Assembly (NCBI RefSeq): GCF_011492945.1 | Contig: NZ_CP045119.1 | Span: forward strand, 3,968,001-4,032,000 | DNA from: Rubrobacter tropicus | Lineage (GTDB): Bacteria; Actinomycetota; Rubrobacteria; Rubrobacterales; Rubrobacteraceae | Length of the DNA: 64,000 nt | Reading direction: 5' to 3' | Shown: piece by piece, positions 24,309 to 33,804 of the stretch | Position numbering within the stretch: position 1 is the stretch's first letter | How the letters are laid out: every line of letters begins with the position of its first letter | Made by a program: the position numbers and the translations under genes | Notes under the pieces: model-generated | What the model was told of the DNA's origin: nothing | The model's database searches: none | Seen by the model: only the letters and a program-made list of their open reading frames with translations

Positions 24309-25850
24309 CTACCGCCTGTCGGGGTGCGTGGGCCCGAGGAACGCGCGTACGGCCAGAGAACCCATCGCAATTCCGCCCAGCAGGGCGACACCAAGGCCGA
24401 GGCCCAGGGTGGACAGGGACGGGCCGCCGGTCTCGGGCAGCACGGTTATGGGTGCCGTGGACGCGGTCTCTGCCGGCAGGACGCTGGTCGGCTCGGATGA
24501 GGCACTCGCCACCGGGTAAGCGCTGATCCCGGGACTAGACGGGGTCTCCAGGACGGCGGCCTCGTCACCGCCGGAAGGCGCAATGGATTCCTGAACTTTA
24601 GGTTCCTGGATCTCCGGCTTCTGAACCTCCGGCCCAGGAGAGCTAGCCTCGGATGGCGTAGACTGCTCGTACTGAGCTTCGGTCGGCGATGGTCGGCGCT
24701 CGGACCCCTCGCGGGCGAGGCCCTCCGGCGTCGGAGTCTCCTCCGGCGTGTTCTCGGCAGAGTTATTCTCAACCGGGGCGGTGTCTGAGGAAGGGGGATT
24801 CTCCGTGGTCGTCTCTTGGGTGGTTTCCTCGTCGTACTGCGTCTGGGAGGGCCCAGCGGAGGACTCGTCGTCGGCCCAAATACCAACGCCTGCTGCGCGG
24901 GCGTCCCGCTCGGCGTCCTCGAAACACTCGGCATAGAGGTCGTTGGGCTCTATCGTCAGGACCTCGGCGTAGCCTTTCTCCAACAGCTTATGGTTGAAGA
25001 GCTCGGCTTCGCCCATGCCGACCATGCGCTTGAGGCCGCCCACGAAGCCGTCATCCGGTGCGGTCCAGACGTATGCGATCAGGCGCCCGTACTCGTCGGT
25101 CTCATCCGCGCCAACCTGGAGCAGGACCTCCATCCCCTCCAGCTCCTCCGCCGTGAAGTCGGAGGCCTCCTCGGCGAGCGGCTCGGGCCTGCCGTCCTCG
25201 CCGTTTAGCTCCGGGGTGTCCACGCCGATCAGGCGGACCGTGCCGTGCCCGTCCACCTCCTCGGCCAGCTCTACGGTGTCCCCGTCCGTTGCATCCTCGA
25301 TCGTCGCCTCGACGGCGTCTTCGGGCGGACCGATGGGACAAAGATCCGTCCTGGCCGGGTCAGGGCTTGCCGTACTCGTGGCCTCGCCCTCGGCGGTGCC
25401 TTCGAGTAGCGTTGTCTCTTCCTGGGTGACCTCGGCGGCCGTGGTCTCCGGTACGATGGTTTCCTCATCGTCCTTCGGTCGCCCGGGGTTGTTGGAGGGG
25501 CTGTCGCTGGAGCCACCGTTGCTAGAGCCGCCTCTGGAGGCCTCCTCTTCGCAGTCGCCGGCGGTTACGTCGCCGGCCCTGGCACAGCCGTTGCCCGCGT
25601 ATGCGTCCCCCGCGGTGGCCTCGCCCGCGCCGACCTCGACGTTGCCAGGCGCGCCGGATTTACCGGAGGAGCCGCCCGCGGATGTACGGTCCCGGACAAC
25701 GGTCTCTAAAGAGTTCTCCAACCCGGACGCGTCCTCCTGGGCCGAGGCGATCCCGGTCGCGGGGCCGAGCACGAAGAGGACGGCGAGCGCTAGCAGGAGC
25801 GCGCCCGTAGGCCGGCGGGACCGGACCGTGCGATAGAGAGAAGTAGGCAT
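24309..25850 (-). CDS. LPETG-anchored surface thermonuclease (SNase family)
   Basis: 513 residues; the ATG at 25850 has a GAGGAG box four bases upstream. A signal peptide (GALLLALAVLFVLGPATGIASA) is followed by a low-complexity linker. The staphylococcal-nuclease domain spans about residues 180-310: DATDGDTVEL, VRLIGVDTPELNG with catalytic Arg and acidic residues, DEYGRLIAYVW with the second Arg, and GYAEVLTIEPN. A Glu/Pro/Thr-rich stalk (VQKPEIQEPKVQES) leads to the sortase signal LPETGG, a hydrophobic helix and a basic tail. A cell-wall-displayed nuclease inside a transfer operon might degrade foreign DNA at the surface or act in biofilm; this is an inference. Confidence 0.85.
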   Translation of the reverse strand: MPTSLYRTVRSRRPTGALLLALAVLFVLGPATGIASAQEDASGLENSLETVVRDRTSAGGSSGKSGAPGNVEVGAGEATAGDAYAGNGCARAGDVTAGDCEEEASRGGSSNGGSSDSPSNNPGRPKDDEETIVPETTAAEVTQEETTLLEGTAEGEATSTASPDPARTDLCPIGPPEDAVEATIEDATDGDTVELAEEVDGHGTVRLIGVDTPELNGEDGRPEPLAEEASDFTAEELEGMEVLLQVGADETDEYGRLIAYVWTAPDDGFVGGLKRMVGMGEAELFNHKLLEKGYAEVLTIEPNDLYAECFEDAERDARAAGVGIWADDESSAGPSQTQYDEETTQETTTENPPSSDTAPVENNSAENTPEETPTPEGLAREGSERRPSPTEAQYEQSTPSEASSPGPEVQKPEIQEPKVQESIAPSGGDEAAVLETPSSPGISAYPVASASSEPTSVLPAETASTAPITVLPETGGPSLSTLGLGLGVALLGGIAMGSLAVRAFLGPTHPDRR

Positions 25851-25990
25851 GGAGCTCCTCGGGGTCGTCGTGGTTTGCCGGTTTGCTCTGCGGGGTGTCC
25901 GGAGGGACGTGATTGGCGAGTGGTCCTGGCGTGAGGATAGGTCGGACACCGGCGTTCGCGCCATCTTGCGAGTCTTCGTCACGATCACCC

Positions 25991-28666
25991 CTATCTGCCG
26001 ACGGACCGGTTGGCGGACTTGCTCACTCGCGCGACGCCGCTAGCCTGGCCGGCGGCACCTCCCGACCCGAACGGCCGTCGGATCCGGGACTCGGCCCGGA
26101 CCTGCGCGACCGGTTCTTGCCGTGCCGGTGGAAGATCCGCCGCGGCGGGCTGCTCGACCGGGACGAAACGCCTTGCCGACACCTGCCGGACCGGGTCCGA
26201 CCCCACCGCCGCGGACTGCGGGACGGGGTCCTGGTGGGCGGGCGCGTTCCGGCGGCCCGCAGGGGGCGCGGCCTCCCGGACATCGAACGCTCCCCCGGCC
26301 GCCGGGCGGTTCTGGCGCCGCTGCTCGCGCACCGCCGCCCGCTCGAGGGCGGCTTGCTCTACCGCCGCTTGCTCCTTGGCCGCTCGCCTGGTGGCGATGC
26401 GGACCGCCTTGCGTTCGGCTTTCCTCTCGGCCACACGCGCGGCGAAGCGTTCGGCCCGACGGGCCTCCCGACGCTCTTCGGCGCGCTCTGCCGCGGCCCG
26501 GCGATCGGTAGCGAGTGCCTCGCTGCTCCGCGGGCGGCTGGGCGGCACGTCCTGGCGGTCCCACATTGGCGGGGTACGCTGGGCGCGAACCTTCCCGTCC
26601 GCCGGCCGGGTCTCCGGAGTCGCGGTGACTTCATCGACGGCTGACTGCGAGGCCACGGGCCCCGTGTCGGACCGCGGCCGAGCAGGTTCACCGGCCGTTC
26701 GTTCCTCAGGGTGCGGTTCGGCGGACCTGTTGGTGGGTGCCGGCTCCTCCGCGCCTCCGCCGACCCCGGAGGCCGCGCCCCTGTCGCGCTGCTCGCCGCT
26801 GAACCACCCCGTGTTCTCGTGCACCTTCTCCTGGACGGCCTCCCCGCCCCCGTCGTTCTCAATGCGGCGCGACCGCTCTTCGGGACTCCCCGCGCCGGAA
26901 TGGCCGCGGTCGCCGCCGTCATCTCTGTGGTCCTCGCGCGGACGTTTCGATCTCCGATCTGCGCCGCCCAGGGGAGCGTCGTCTTTCGGACGCGGATCGG
27001 CGGTGCCCTCAACGACCCGGCCGTCGCCGTGCGGGGTGTCCGCAGCGGGCCCCTGCGTGTCCGCTTTTGGAGAGGACGAGGCGGTTTCCCCGCAACCGGT
27101 GTCGGTCTGATCGCTGGGTTGTTCGTCCGGGAACTCCGGTGTAGGCACAGCCTCCTCGTCAGCACCGTCGTCCGTCGACTCCCCCGCCGGCAACTCCTCT
27201 GCGGGCGGCCCGGGCTCAGTTTCCGTTTCGTCCGACGACGGCGCTCCGATAGCCGTTGTGGGGTCGTCCTCAATATCGTCTCCCGGAAGCGCAAAGTTCG
27301 GGGGCTGTGTGATCGTCGAGTCCGCTCCCTCCGCCCCCTCCCCTGTGTCGGACTCCTGCACGACCACGACCTCGGAGATTTGCTCTTCGGAGACCTCCGC
27401 CTCGGAACCGTCTTCCGGCACGGTCACCTCCGGCGCGGACTCCTCCGGCGCGGACTCCTCCGGCGCGGACTCCTCCGACGCGGGGCTGGCGGAAGCGAGG
27501 TCGTCCGGGCCGTCGTCCTTGGGCGGAGGCGAAGACGTTGGCGCGAGGGCGACGTCGCCGCTCTCGCCGCTCGTCGGGCCGGTATCGGGCGTCGTGGCCG
27601 GATCGTCGTAGGCTGGCTCCTCCGCCGGCTCTGGATTCGAAGCCGGGTCTTCGTATGCTGTTTCGTCCGCGGGCCCGGGGCTCGCGACCGGCACCGCGTC
27701 CGTCCCGGCGAGCTCCCCGCCGTCGTCCTCGGGTTCCTGGATTTCTTCGTCCTGGGTTTCCGGTTCCTGCAGCTTGGGTTCCTGGATCTCCTCTTCCTGC
27801 GTTTCGGGCTCGGCAGAAGGCTCCGGGGTTGGCACGGGCCCGGAGATCGGTCCCATGGCGCCGTAGTCCGGCTCGGTGTCGAGGGAGATCTCCGGAGCCG
27901 GAGAAGCGTCCTCGCTCGGCGCGGCGGCAAGCTCCGTCTGAGCCGGCGCCGTCTGCGTCGGGACCTCGAGCGCAAGGCCCTTGTCGCCGCTCGGCTCCGC
28001 GACCGGCACGACGGGTTCTGGCGAAGAGGCGGGATCCGAGGTAGTTGGCTGCTCGGCAGGCGGCGCCTCGTAGTCCGCGGAAGGCTGTCCCTCCGAGGCC
28101 CGCGTGCCGTCGCCGAGCTCTGGGCGGACGGCGCCGGCCGCGGCCAGCGCGTCCTCGTCCGGTCCCCCGTCTTCAGCGGGCGCTCCGTCCTCGACCTGGG
28201 CGAGCATGGTCTCTCCGGCGGCGTAGGCCGCCTCCGCGGTGATGCCGGGTGTGTCTTCGGTGTCCGGGGCGGTCACGGAGGCGAAGGCGCCCGCCGCGTC
28301 TTGCGGGGGCGCTTCTGTGTCGTCTCCTCGCGGTCCCCGGACCCCGAGCCAGGCCAGGGCGTCCGGGGACACCGACGAGCGGGGATCGGAGTGGTGGGCC
28401 TGTGCGGTCTCCCCCGCCCGCGTGGCGCGGTCCGTAGAGACGGCCGGGGCGTCCAGGTACAGGACGGTCCCCTCCGCCCGGGCGAAGGCCTGGTTGGCGG
28501 TATGGCCCGCCAGTCCGACCATCACGACCACCAAGGCCGCCGCGAGCCGGCACCTGCGGGTGCCGATCCCGAACAGGGTAGCTACCGTCTGGGCAGCGCC
28601 GGGCTTGCGCGACGATGGCCGAACGGCTCCTTCGTGGCCTGGTTTGCTTGCACCGTGAGGTTTCAA
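25991..28666 (-). CDS. very large acidic-to-basic low-complexity surface protein
   Basis: 891 residues. An N-terminal helix (LAAALVVVMVGLAGHTANQAF) looks like a signal peptide or anchor. Residues about 90-530 are extremely rich in Glu, Asp, Pro and Ser, with imperfect repeats such as IQEPKLQEPETQDEEIQEP and EESAPEESAPEESAPE. The remainder becomes basic, with an Arg/Ala coiled-coil-like stretch (ERAEERREARRAERFAARVA). No catalytic domain was recognised. It shares the xQEP repeat style with the neighbouring nuclease, so both may be surface-exposed spacer proteins or adhesins of the transfer apparatus. Confidence 0.65.
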   Translation of the reverse strand: MKPHGASKPGHEGAVRPSSRKPGAAQTVATLFGIGTRRCRLAAALVVVMVGLAGHTANQAFARAEGTVLYLDAPAVSTDRATRAGETAQAHHSDPRSSVSPDALAWLGVRGPRGDDTEAPPQDAAGAFASVTAPDTEDTPGITAEAAYAAGETMLAQVEDGAPAEDGGPDEDALAAAGAVRPELGDGTRASEGQPSADYEAPPAEQPTTSDPASSPEPVVPVAEPSGDKGLALEVPTQTAPAQTELAAAPSEDASPAPEISLDTEPDYGAMGPISGPVPTPEPSAEPETQEEEIQEPKLQEPETQDEEIQEPEDDGGELAGTDAVPVASPGPADETAYEDPASNPEPAEEPAYDDPATTPDTGPTSGESGDVALAPTSSPPPKDDGPDDLASASPASEESAPEESAPEESAPEVTVPEDGSEAEVSEEQISEVVVVQESDTGEGAEGADSTITQPPNFALPGDDIEDDPTTAIGAPSSDETETEPGPPAEELPAGESTDDGADEEAVPTPEFPDEQPSDQTDTGCGETASSSPKADTQGPAADTPHGDGRVVEGTADPRPKDDAPLGGADRRSKRPREDHRDDGGDRGHSGAGSPEERSRRIENDGGGEAVQEKVHENTGWFSGEQRDRGAASGVGGGAEEPAPTNRSAEPHPEERTAGEPARPRSDTGPVASQSAVDEVTATPETRPADGKVRAQRTPPMWDRQDVPPSRPRSSEALATDRRAAAERAEERREARRAERFAARVAERKAERKAVRIATRRAAKEQAAVEQAALERAAVREQRRQNRPAAGGAFDVREAAPPAGRRNAPAHQDPVPQSAAVGSDPVRQVSARRFVPVEQPAAADLPPARQEPVAQVRAESRIRRPFGSGGAAGQASGVARVSKSANRSVGR

Positions 28667-28679
28667 GGGCCGTTTCCTC

Positions 28680-28964
28680 CTAGAAGAAAGAGTTGTTGCC
28701 GGGCTTCTTGTTCGGAGAGCGCCGGGTGAACGGGTCGCCGTCTTTCTCGATCGATGGGGTGCGGCCGAAGACGCCGTGGCCTTTGGGCATCATCGAGGGA
28801 TCCTTGCCGAGGCCTTTGCCCCGCTCCATGCTCGGCCCTTTGCCGCTCGGGCCGCCGAGCTTGCGCTTCATCCGGTCGGGACCCATGCTGCTGGCCCCAC
28901 CCGTCCGTCCCGGCCCCATGCCCCTGCCGGGACCCACACTCGACGGTGGTACGTGGTCGCCCAC
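28680..28964 (-). CDS. small basic Gly/Pro/Lys-rich protein
   Basis: 94 residues from a GTG at 28964 with a GGGAGGG box; the start lies two bases after the stop of the upstream membrane protein. The composition is repetitive (GKGPSMERGKGLGKDPSMM) and probably unstructured, with no recognised domain. It lies directly upstream of the 891-residue protein. Confidence 0.5.
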   Translation of the reverse strand: MGDHVPPSSVGPGRGMGPGRTGGASSMGPDRMKRKLGGPSGKGPSMERGKGLGKDPSMMPKGHGVFGRTPSIEKDGDPFTRRSPNKKPGNNSFF

Positions 28965-28966
28965 GG

Positions 28967-29962
28967 CTACCCTCCCTGTCTCGTGGTCCGGGTATCCTCG
29001 AAGCCGCGCCATCCGACGAGCAAGGGCACGAAGGCGCCGTTGCGGTCTCCCTCCCCGGTGGCCTGCGTCACCGGGGCGTCGTAGGAGACGCGGTAGCTGC
29101 TCTGGCCGGGGCGGACGTAGGTGCGGACGACCCTGTCGGAGCCAGCCTCGCGCCGGTCCAGGTAGAAGGCGTAGCCCGAGGGCTTCCCGTTGGCGAAGGC
29201 GTGGACGGTGCCGAGCGTCAGCTCGTCTGCCGCGGCCTCTTGCTCTTGGGGGACGAGGGTCTGGGTGGTGACGTGCAGGACCTCGCCCGTGTCCTCCTGG
29301 GCGACGGCGTAGACGCCGGTCTCGACGTCGGAGGAGCCGAGGTCGAAGCCACGCTCCAGCTGCGCGGCGGTCGGCCCGTCGAGCGTAACGGTCTGTCCCC
29401 GGCCGTCCTCCTTCTCGGAGACGGAGCCGGCCCACTCCAGGCCCGCGCCCGTGAGCGCGGCCTCCCGCCCAGACTCCCGCATGGGCTCGAACGCGACGCC
29501 CGAGTCGGTCACCGGGCCGCCGACGAAGGCGTCGGCCGGTAGTCCCTGCGCGCCGTTCGCTCCCTCAGACAGGCCGCTATCTGCCGACGATGAGTCTTCA
29601 CCGCCGCCGAAGACGATCCAGAGAAAGCCGACGGCGACGAATAGCGCGACCGCCGCGATGACCAGCGGCATGGGGTTCGCGCGCAGGCGCCCGACGAGTT
29701 CCCCGAGAGGGTTGCTGCCGGGCGCGGCGGCGTCCCGTCCGGGGCAGTTGGCGCCGGGCTCGGGCATGGGGATGCGGGGCACGGTCCGGGTCTGTTCGTC
29801 GTCCGCAACGGCTTCGTGCACGCGGTCGGCGGTTAGGATCTGGCCGGTATCGTCCTCCGCGAGCGGTCCCTTGCGGGAACCCGCTCGGGGAGTCTGCTGC
29901 TGGACGGCGGTATCGTCCGAAGGCTCGCCGGTCAGCCAGGCCGGTTTCTTCTTCTCAGCCAT
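28967..29962 (-). CDS. bitopic transfer-region membrane protein
   Basis: 331 residues. The acidic N-terminal cytoplasmic part (about 1-95) is followed by one transmembrane helix (PLVIAAVALFVAVGFLWIVFG). The extracellular domain (about 120-320) has GVAFEPMRESGREAALTGAG, VETGVYAVAQEDTGEVLHVT and SSYRVSYDAPVTQ. Its start overlaps the VirB4 gene end by 8 bases, so the two are coupled. Position and topology suggest a bridging subunit of the secretion channel; no family is assigned. Confidence 0.6.
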   Translation of the reverse strand: MAEKKKPAWLTGEPSDDTAVQQQTPRAGSRKGPLAEDDTGQILTADRVHEAVADDEQTRTVPRIPMPEPGANCPGRDAAAPGSNPLGELVGRLRANPMPLVIAAVALFVAVGFLWIVFGGGEDSSSADSGLSEGANGAQGLPADAFVGGPVTDSGVAFEPMRESGREAALTGAGLEWAGSVSEKEDGRGQTVTLDGPTAAQLERGFDLGSSDVETGVYAVAQEDTGEVLHVTTQTLVPQEQEAAADELTLGTVHAFANGKPSGYAFYLDRREAGSDRVVRTYVRPGQSSYRVSYDAPVTQATGEGDRNGAFVPLLVGWRGFEDTRTTRQGG

Positions 29963-32900
29963 TCGCCTCCTCCTCGGCGTCCATCTCTCGTGTGGCGGTG
30001 CCGTTCGCGGACCCGTTCGCCTTCGGGCCAGCGTCGGGCGCGGTGGGGTCGTCTTTCGGGGCGACGAGGGCGCGGGCGAGCGTTCTCAGGCCCTTGTCGG
30101 CCTGGGTGCCGCTGCTGGCCCCGGGGCCGAGGGAGTAGAGCGGCCTGAGCGGTTCGCCGTCGCCTTTGGGGAAGGTCGCGACGGGCGGCCCACTCGCGCC
30201 GGTGACGGCGAGGATGGTGCCGTTGGAGGCAAGAGTCTCCTCTGCAGCGAGCGCCGCCTCCAGGGCCTCTTCCGCGCCCTCCGTCGAGCAGGCGACCACC
30301 TCGTCGGCGGCCTGAAGCCAGTCCTCGGCGTAGGCGCTCTCCGTGCCGCCGCAGGCGACGACGCAGAGGTCGAAGATCTCGCCCGCGGCCTCGTGCAGCG
30401 AGGAGGCCGGCAAAGACCCGTTCTCCGGGGGGTGGACGACGCGCAGGGCGGAGAGGGAGGTGAGCGAGGCGTGCTCGCCCAGCCCTTCTGGGTCCGGGGA
30501 GCCGCGTCTGAGGAAGGGGTCGGGCGGGTTCGGGACGGACGCGGAGGAAAGCTTGTCAGAGAGCGCCCCGCCGCAGGCGTCGACGGCCAGGACGTGGAGG
30601 CGCTCCTTACGGGCGGCCCGTCCGTAGAGCTTCGCCACGGCCGCCGCGGCGTCTGCCGCGCCGTCTCCGGTGAAGGCGTGGACGCGCATCGGCTCCCCGC
30701 CGCGCGGCATGCCAGGCATAGCGGACTTTTCCCTGCGGCTCGCCTCGGCCGCTCCGTCCCGCTCGGCGTCCTCGACCCGCCTCTGGGTCTCGGCGCGGTT
30801 GCGGCGCTTCTCCTTGTAGGCGGCCTCCAGGCGCGGGGAGGTGTTGTAGAGCTCCTTCTCCTTCTCGGAGGCGAGCACCTCCATCGGGACGCGGGCTTGG
30901 TCCACGATCAGGTAGCCCTCCCCGGGCTGGAAGTTCAGCAGCTCGTCGATCTCCTCGTCGGAGAGGTCGTGTATGGACGCGGTCGCCCTCGCGCTCTTCT
31001 GGTGCTCGTGGCGGAAGATCATGTGCGTCGCCGCGAGGTCCAGGATCACGTTCCCCTGGCGGCTCTCGACGAACTCGTTGACCGCCTGGCTCGCAAGCCA
31101 CATGCCGTTGTCGCGGGCGCGTCCGGAGCGGTACATCGTCTCGGTGAACTCCGCGCTCATCGGGAAGGCCAGGAGAGCCCACCCCTCGTCTATCCAGCAA
31201 TCCGAGGGCTCGTTGCGGTTGGAGAGGACGCCGTTCAGGAACTCGAGGATGGCGTGCATGACCGGGGCCTTCTGGCGGTCCTTGACCTTCGAGATCTGGA
31301 AGACGAGGTACTTGTTCGAGAGGTCGACGTTGGTGGGGGCGTCGAAGATCTTCGAGAGGGACCCCGAGTGCCAGCTCCAGAGCTTCTCCAAGAGGTCGGA
31401 GACGATGGTGTTGGCCTCGGCGTAGCCGCGCATGATCTCCCAGAACTCTGGGAAGGTGGGCGCGGGCAGCTCGTGGGTGGCCGGGTCGTCGGACCTGATC
31501 CCCGCGTCCTCGTAGGCCTGGTAGACGGCCCGCTCGACGAAGCTGGCCTCCGCCCCCGAGAGGCCGCCGACGGCGCCGGTGTTGGTCTCGTCGGTGACGG
31601 CCATGAGGGAGACCATGCGCGTGATCTCCTGGGCCTTGCCGTCGAGCGCCGCCGCCTTCGCGGCCTCGACGGCCTCCTCGACGTCCTGCTCCTCGCCGTC
31701 CTCTTCGTCCTCGTCGCCGAAGATGTCCTCCAGCAGGTCGAGGTTCATGTAGTCCTCGTGCAGGTCGAACGGGTTGATCTTGTGCTTGGAGCCCGGCGCT
31801 ATGACCGCGTAGGCGCCGCCGACGGCCTTCGCCACGCGCACGTAGCGGCTGTTGCCCTCCGGGTCGATGATCACCTGGCGGTTGCCGAACATGAGCTGTC
31901 GGGTCGAGACGCTCTTTATGACGAAGCTCTTGCCCCCGCCCGTCTGCCCGAGTATCACGCCGTGGGGGTTGACGAGCCGGCGGGTGTCGAGCGTCATGAC
32001 GGAGTTGGAGCGTGTGTCCACCCCGACGAAGACGCCGTCCTCGTGGTCTATCTGCTGGGAGCCGTACGAGAAGAGGCACGCGGCAGGACGGCTGAGCATC
32101 CCGAACTCGCAGTAGCGGTCCGAGAGGTAGTTCCTGCCGAAGGGGCCGGACGAGAGGAGCCCCTCCCACGCCTGCTCGCGAGCGAGTTGGCTTGAGACGT
32201 TCCAGCCGGCCAGGGTGTCCTGGACCTCCTGGGCCATCCCGTAGAGCCGCTCCTCGGAGTCGGCCTCGACGTGGATCAGGACGGAGAGGGCGAGGTAGCG
32301 TTGCCTGCCCGAGTTGATCTCGTAGAGCGCCTGCTCGTTAGTGTACTCGGCGATCTCGCGCTGCTGCTCGGCGTTGACGTTCCCGTCGTCGGCGGTGCTC
32401 TTCGATGCCCGGAGCGCCGCGACCCTGCCGCCGAGGATCTGCTGCGCCTCCTTCTTCGGACGGGGGTCTATGAACTTCACGACCTTGACGCGGCCCTCTA
32501 TGGCGTTCAGGTCGGCGAGCATCCCGAAGAAGACCTCGTCGGGCCAGCCGGAGGCGAAGAGGGTCGTGTGGTAGCGGCCCTCGACCTTGAGGAACTCGGG
32601 GAAAATCTTGGCCGTGTCGGGGGCGATCTTGTCCGCCACGAGGTCGCCGATGCCGAGCGCCGGCGGAGCCTCCTCGCGCCAGGCCTCGGCCTCCCGGATC
32701 ATCTGCTCGCGCTTCTCCTCCGGGATGGCGTCGTAGCCGCCCGGGTCGAGGGAGACGTGCTCGTAGAGGGTCGGGGGCTCCTCGGAGTCCTCGTCCCAGT
32801 CGGTGGTCTGCCCGAGCACGAACGCGAGGAACTCCATGTCGGTCAGCGCGCTGATGCGGCACCCCAGCCGGACGAAGCCGTTGTAGAAGGAGTTTGCCCT

Positions 32901-33797
32901 GGTCGAGAGCACCCGGTAGGCGGCCTCCGCCTCCTGCTGGCGCCTCCGGGCGTCCTTCCTGGAGGCGCGTCCTCCGGGGGTCTTGCCGCCCTTGCCGAAG
33001 CCGACAAGCTTCGCGACGGCGTCGAGCGGACCGAAGCCGGAGGCACCGCCGGCGGCCCTAGCCTTCTCGGCGGCGGGGTTGTAGTGGAGGACGGCGTAGC
33101 CCTTGCGCTCGAAGATGGAGAGCCCGGGCAGCTCCTCCTCGAGGTAGGCGGCGTGCTCGGAGGCGAACCTCTTGAGCTTGCGCTCCTCCGGCGGGATCGC
33201 GGAGGCGACGTTGTTCTTGAAGCGTCGGGTGTAGCGCCCCGTCGAGCCCTCCTTGCTCCTGGTGATCTCCATCCACGGAAAGTCCAGGGAGTTGTAGAGC
33301 TCGGTGGCGCTGCGGAAGACCCGCATACGCTCGGTGTCGCCGATCAGGGAGAGGTTCTTCGGAACCACGCGGAACGCGACGACGTAGGTACCGTCGTCGC
33401 AGCGGAGCATCTCCCAGTGGAACTCCTCGGCCGGGATGAACCGCTGGACGACGTCGCGCATCGAGCGCCACCCGCCCTTCGCGTTGTCCCTGGGCCGCTT
33501 GAAGAACACGTCCGGTCGCGTGAAGGAGACGATCTTCCTCCAGATCACGAAGTCCAGGTGGTAGCCGTCTCGCGAGCGGTAGAACGCGAAGAGGAGCGCC
33601 ACGGGGACGATCGGCGAGAGCCAGACGGCCGCCCGGGTGGTGGAGAGGCCGAAGAACCCCGCGAGGTAGTAGCAGAACGTGGCGAAGAAGACGAGCGTGC
33701 CGGCCAGGATTGCGGCCTGGTGGGTCTCGACGGCCACGCCCATGATCTTCGTGGTCTTGCGGGCGCCTGCCAGGTCCTTCACTACCGGCTCGCGCAT
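29955..33797 (-). CDS. VirB4-like T4SS ATPase with PrgI-like N terminus and ParA/MinD-like C terminus
   Basis: 1280 residues. Two N-terminal membrane helices (ILAGTLVFFATFCYYLAGFF and AAVWLSPIVPVALLFAFY, about 28-85) resemble a fused PrgI/VirB3-type subunit. The VirB4 core has Walker A GQTGGGKS at about residue 615 and Walker B CWIDEGWAL at about 865, plus HMIFRHEHQKSARA. From about residue 1035 a further alpha/beta domain begins VHAFTGDGAADAAAAVAKLY and HVLAVDACGGALSDKL, the layout of ParA/MinD ATPases, but without the P-loop lysine motif. It powers substrate transfer and pilus assembly. It is longer than ordinary VirB4 (about 800-900 aa). Confidence 0.9.
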   Translation of the reverse strand: MREPVVKDLAGARKTTKIMGVAVETHQAAILAGTLVFFATFCYYLAGFFGLSTTRAAVWLSPIVPVALLFAFYRSRDGYHLDFVIWRKIVSFTRPDVFFKRPRDNAKGGWRSMRDVVQRFIPAEEFHWEMLRCDDGTYVVAFRVVPKNLSLIGDTERMRVFRSATELYNSLDFPWMEITRSKEGSTGRYTRRFKNNVASAIPPEERKLKRFASEHAAYLEEELPGLSIFERKGYAVLHYNPAAEKARAAGGASGFGPLDAVAKLVGFGKGGKTPGGRASRKDARRRQQEAEAAYRVLSTRANSFYNGFVRLGCRISALTDMEFLAFVLGQTTDWDEDSEEPPTLYEHVSLDPGGYDAIPEEKREQMIREAEAWREEAPPALGIGDLVADKIAPDTAKIFPEFLKVEGRYHTTLFASGWPDEVFFGMLADLNAIEGRVKVVKFIDPRPKKEAQQILGGRVAALRASKSTADDGNVNAEQQREIAEYTNEQALYEINSGRQRYLALSVLIHVEADSEERLYGMAQEVQDTLAGWNVSSQLAREQAWEGLLSSGPFGRNYLSDRYCEFGMLSRPAACLFSYGSQQIDHEDGVFVGVDTRSNSVMTLDTRRLVNPHGVILGQTGGGKSFVIKSVSTRQLMFGNRQVIIDPEGNSRYVRVAKAVGGAYAVIAPGSKHKINPFDLHEDYMNLDLLEDIFGDEDEEDGEEQDVEEAVEAAKAAALDGKAQEITRMVSLMAVTDETNTGAVGGLSGAEASFVERAVYQAYEDAGIRSDDPATHELPAPTFPEFWEIMRGYAEANTIVSDLLEKLWSWHSGSLSKIFDAPTNVDLSNKYLVFQISKVKDRQKAPVMHAILEFLNGVLSNRNEPSDCWIDEGWALLAFPMSAEFTETMYRSGRARDNGMWLASQAVNEFVESRQGNVILDLAATHMIFRHEHQKSARATASIHDLSDEEIDELLNFQPGEGYLIVDQARVPMEVLASEKEKELYNTSPRLEAAYKEKRRNRAETQRRVEDAERDGAAEASRREKSAMPGMPRGGEPMRVHAFTGDGAADAAAAVAKLYGRAARKERLHVLAVDACGGALSDKLSSASVPNPPDPFLRRGSPDPEGLGEHASLTSLSALRVVHPPENGSLPASSLHEAAGEIFDLCVVACGGTESAYAEDWLQAADEVVACSTEGAEEALEAALAAEETLASNGTILAVTGASGPPVATFPKGDGEPLRPLYSLGPGASSGTQADKGLRTLARALVAPKDDPTAPDAGPKANGSANGTATREMDAEEEANG

Positions 33798-33804
33798 ACG
33801 GGGC

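Noticed and set aside
29451-32195. Long plus-strand open frame of 914 codons opposite the VirB4 gene
   Set aside because: It lies antisense to a gene with clear Walker motifs; long antisense frames are expected in GC-rich DNA with strong third-position GC, and the product shows no family features.
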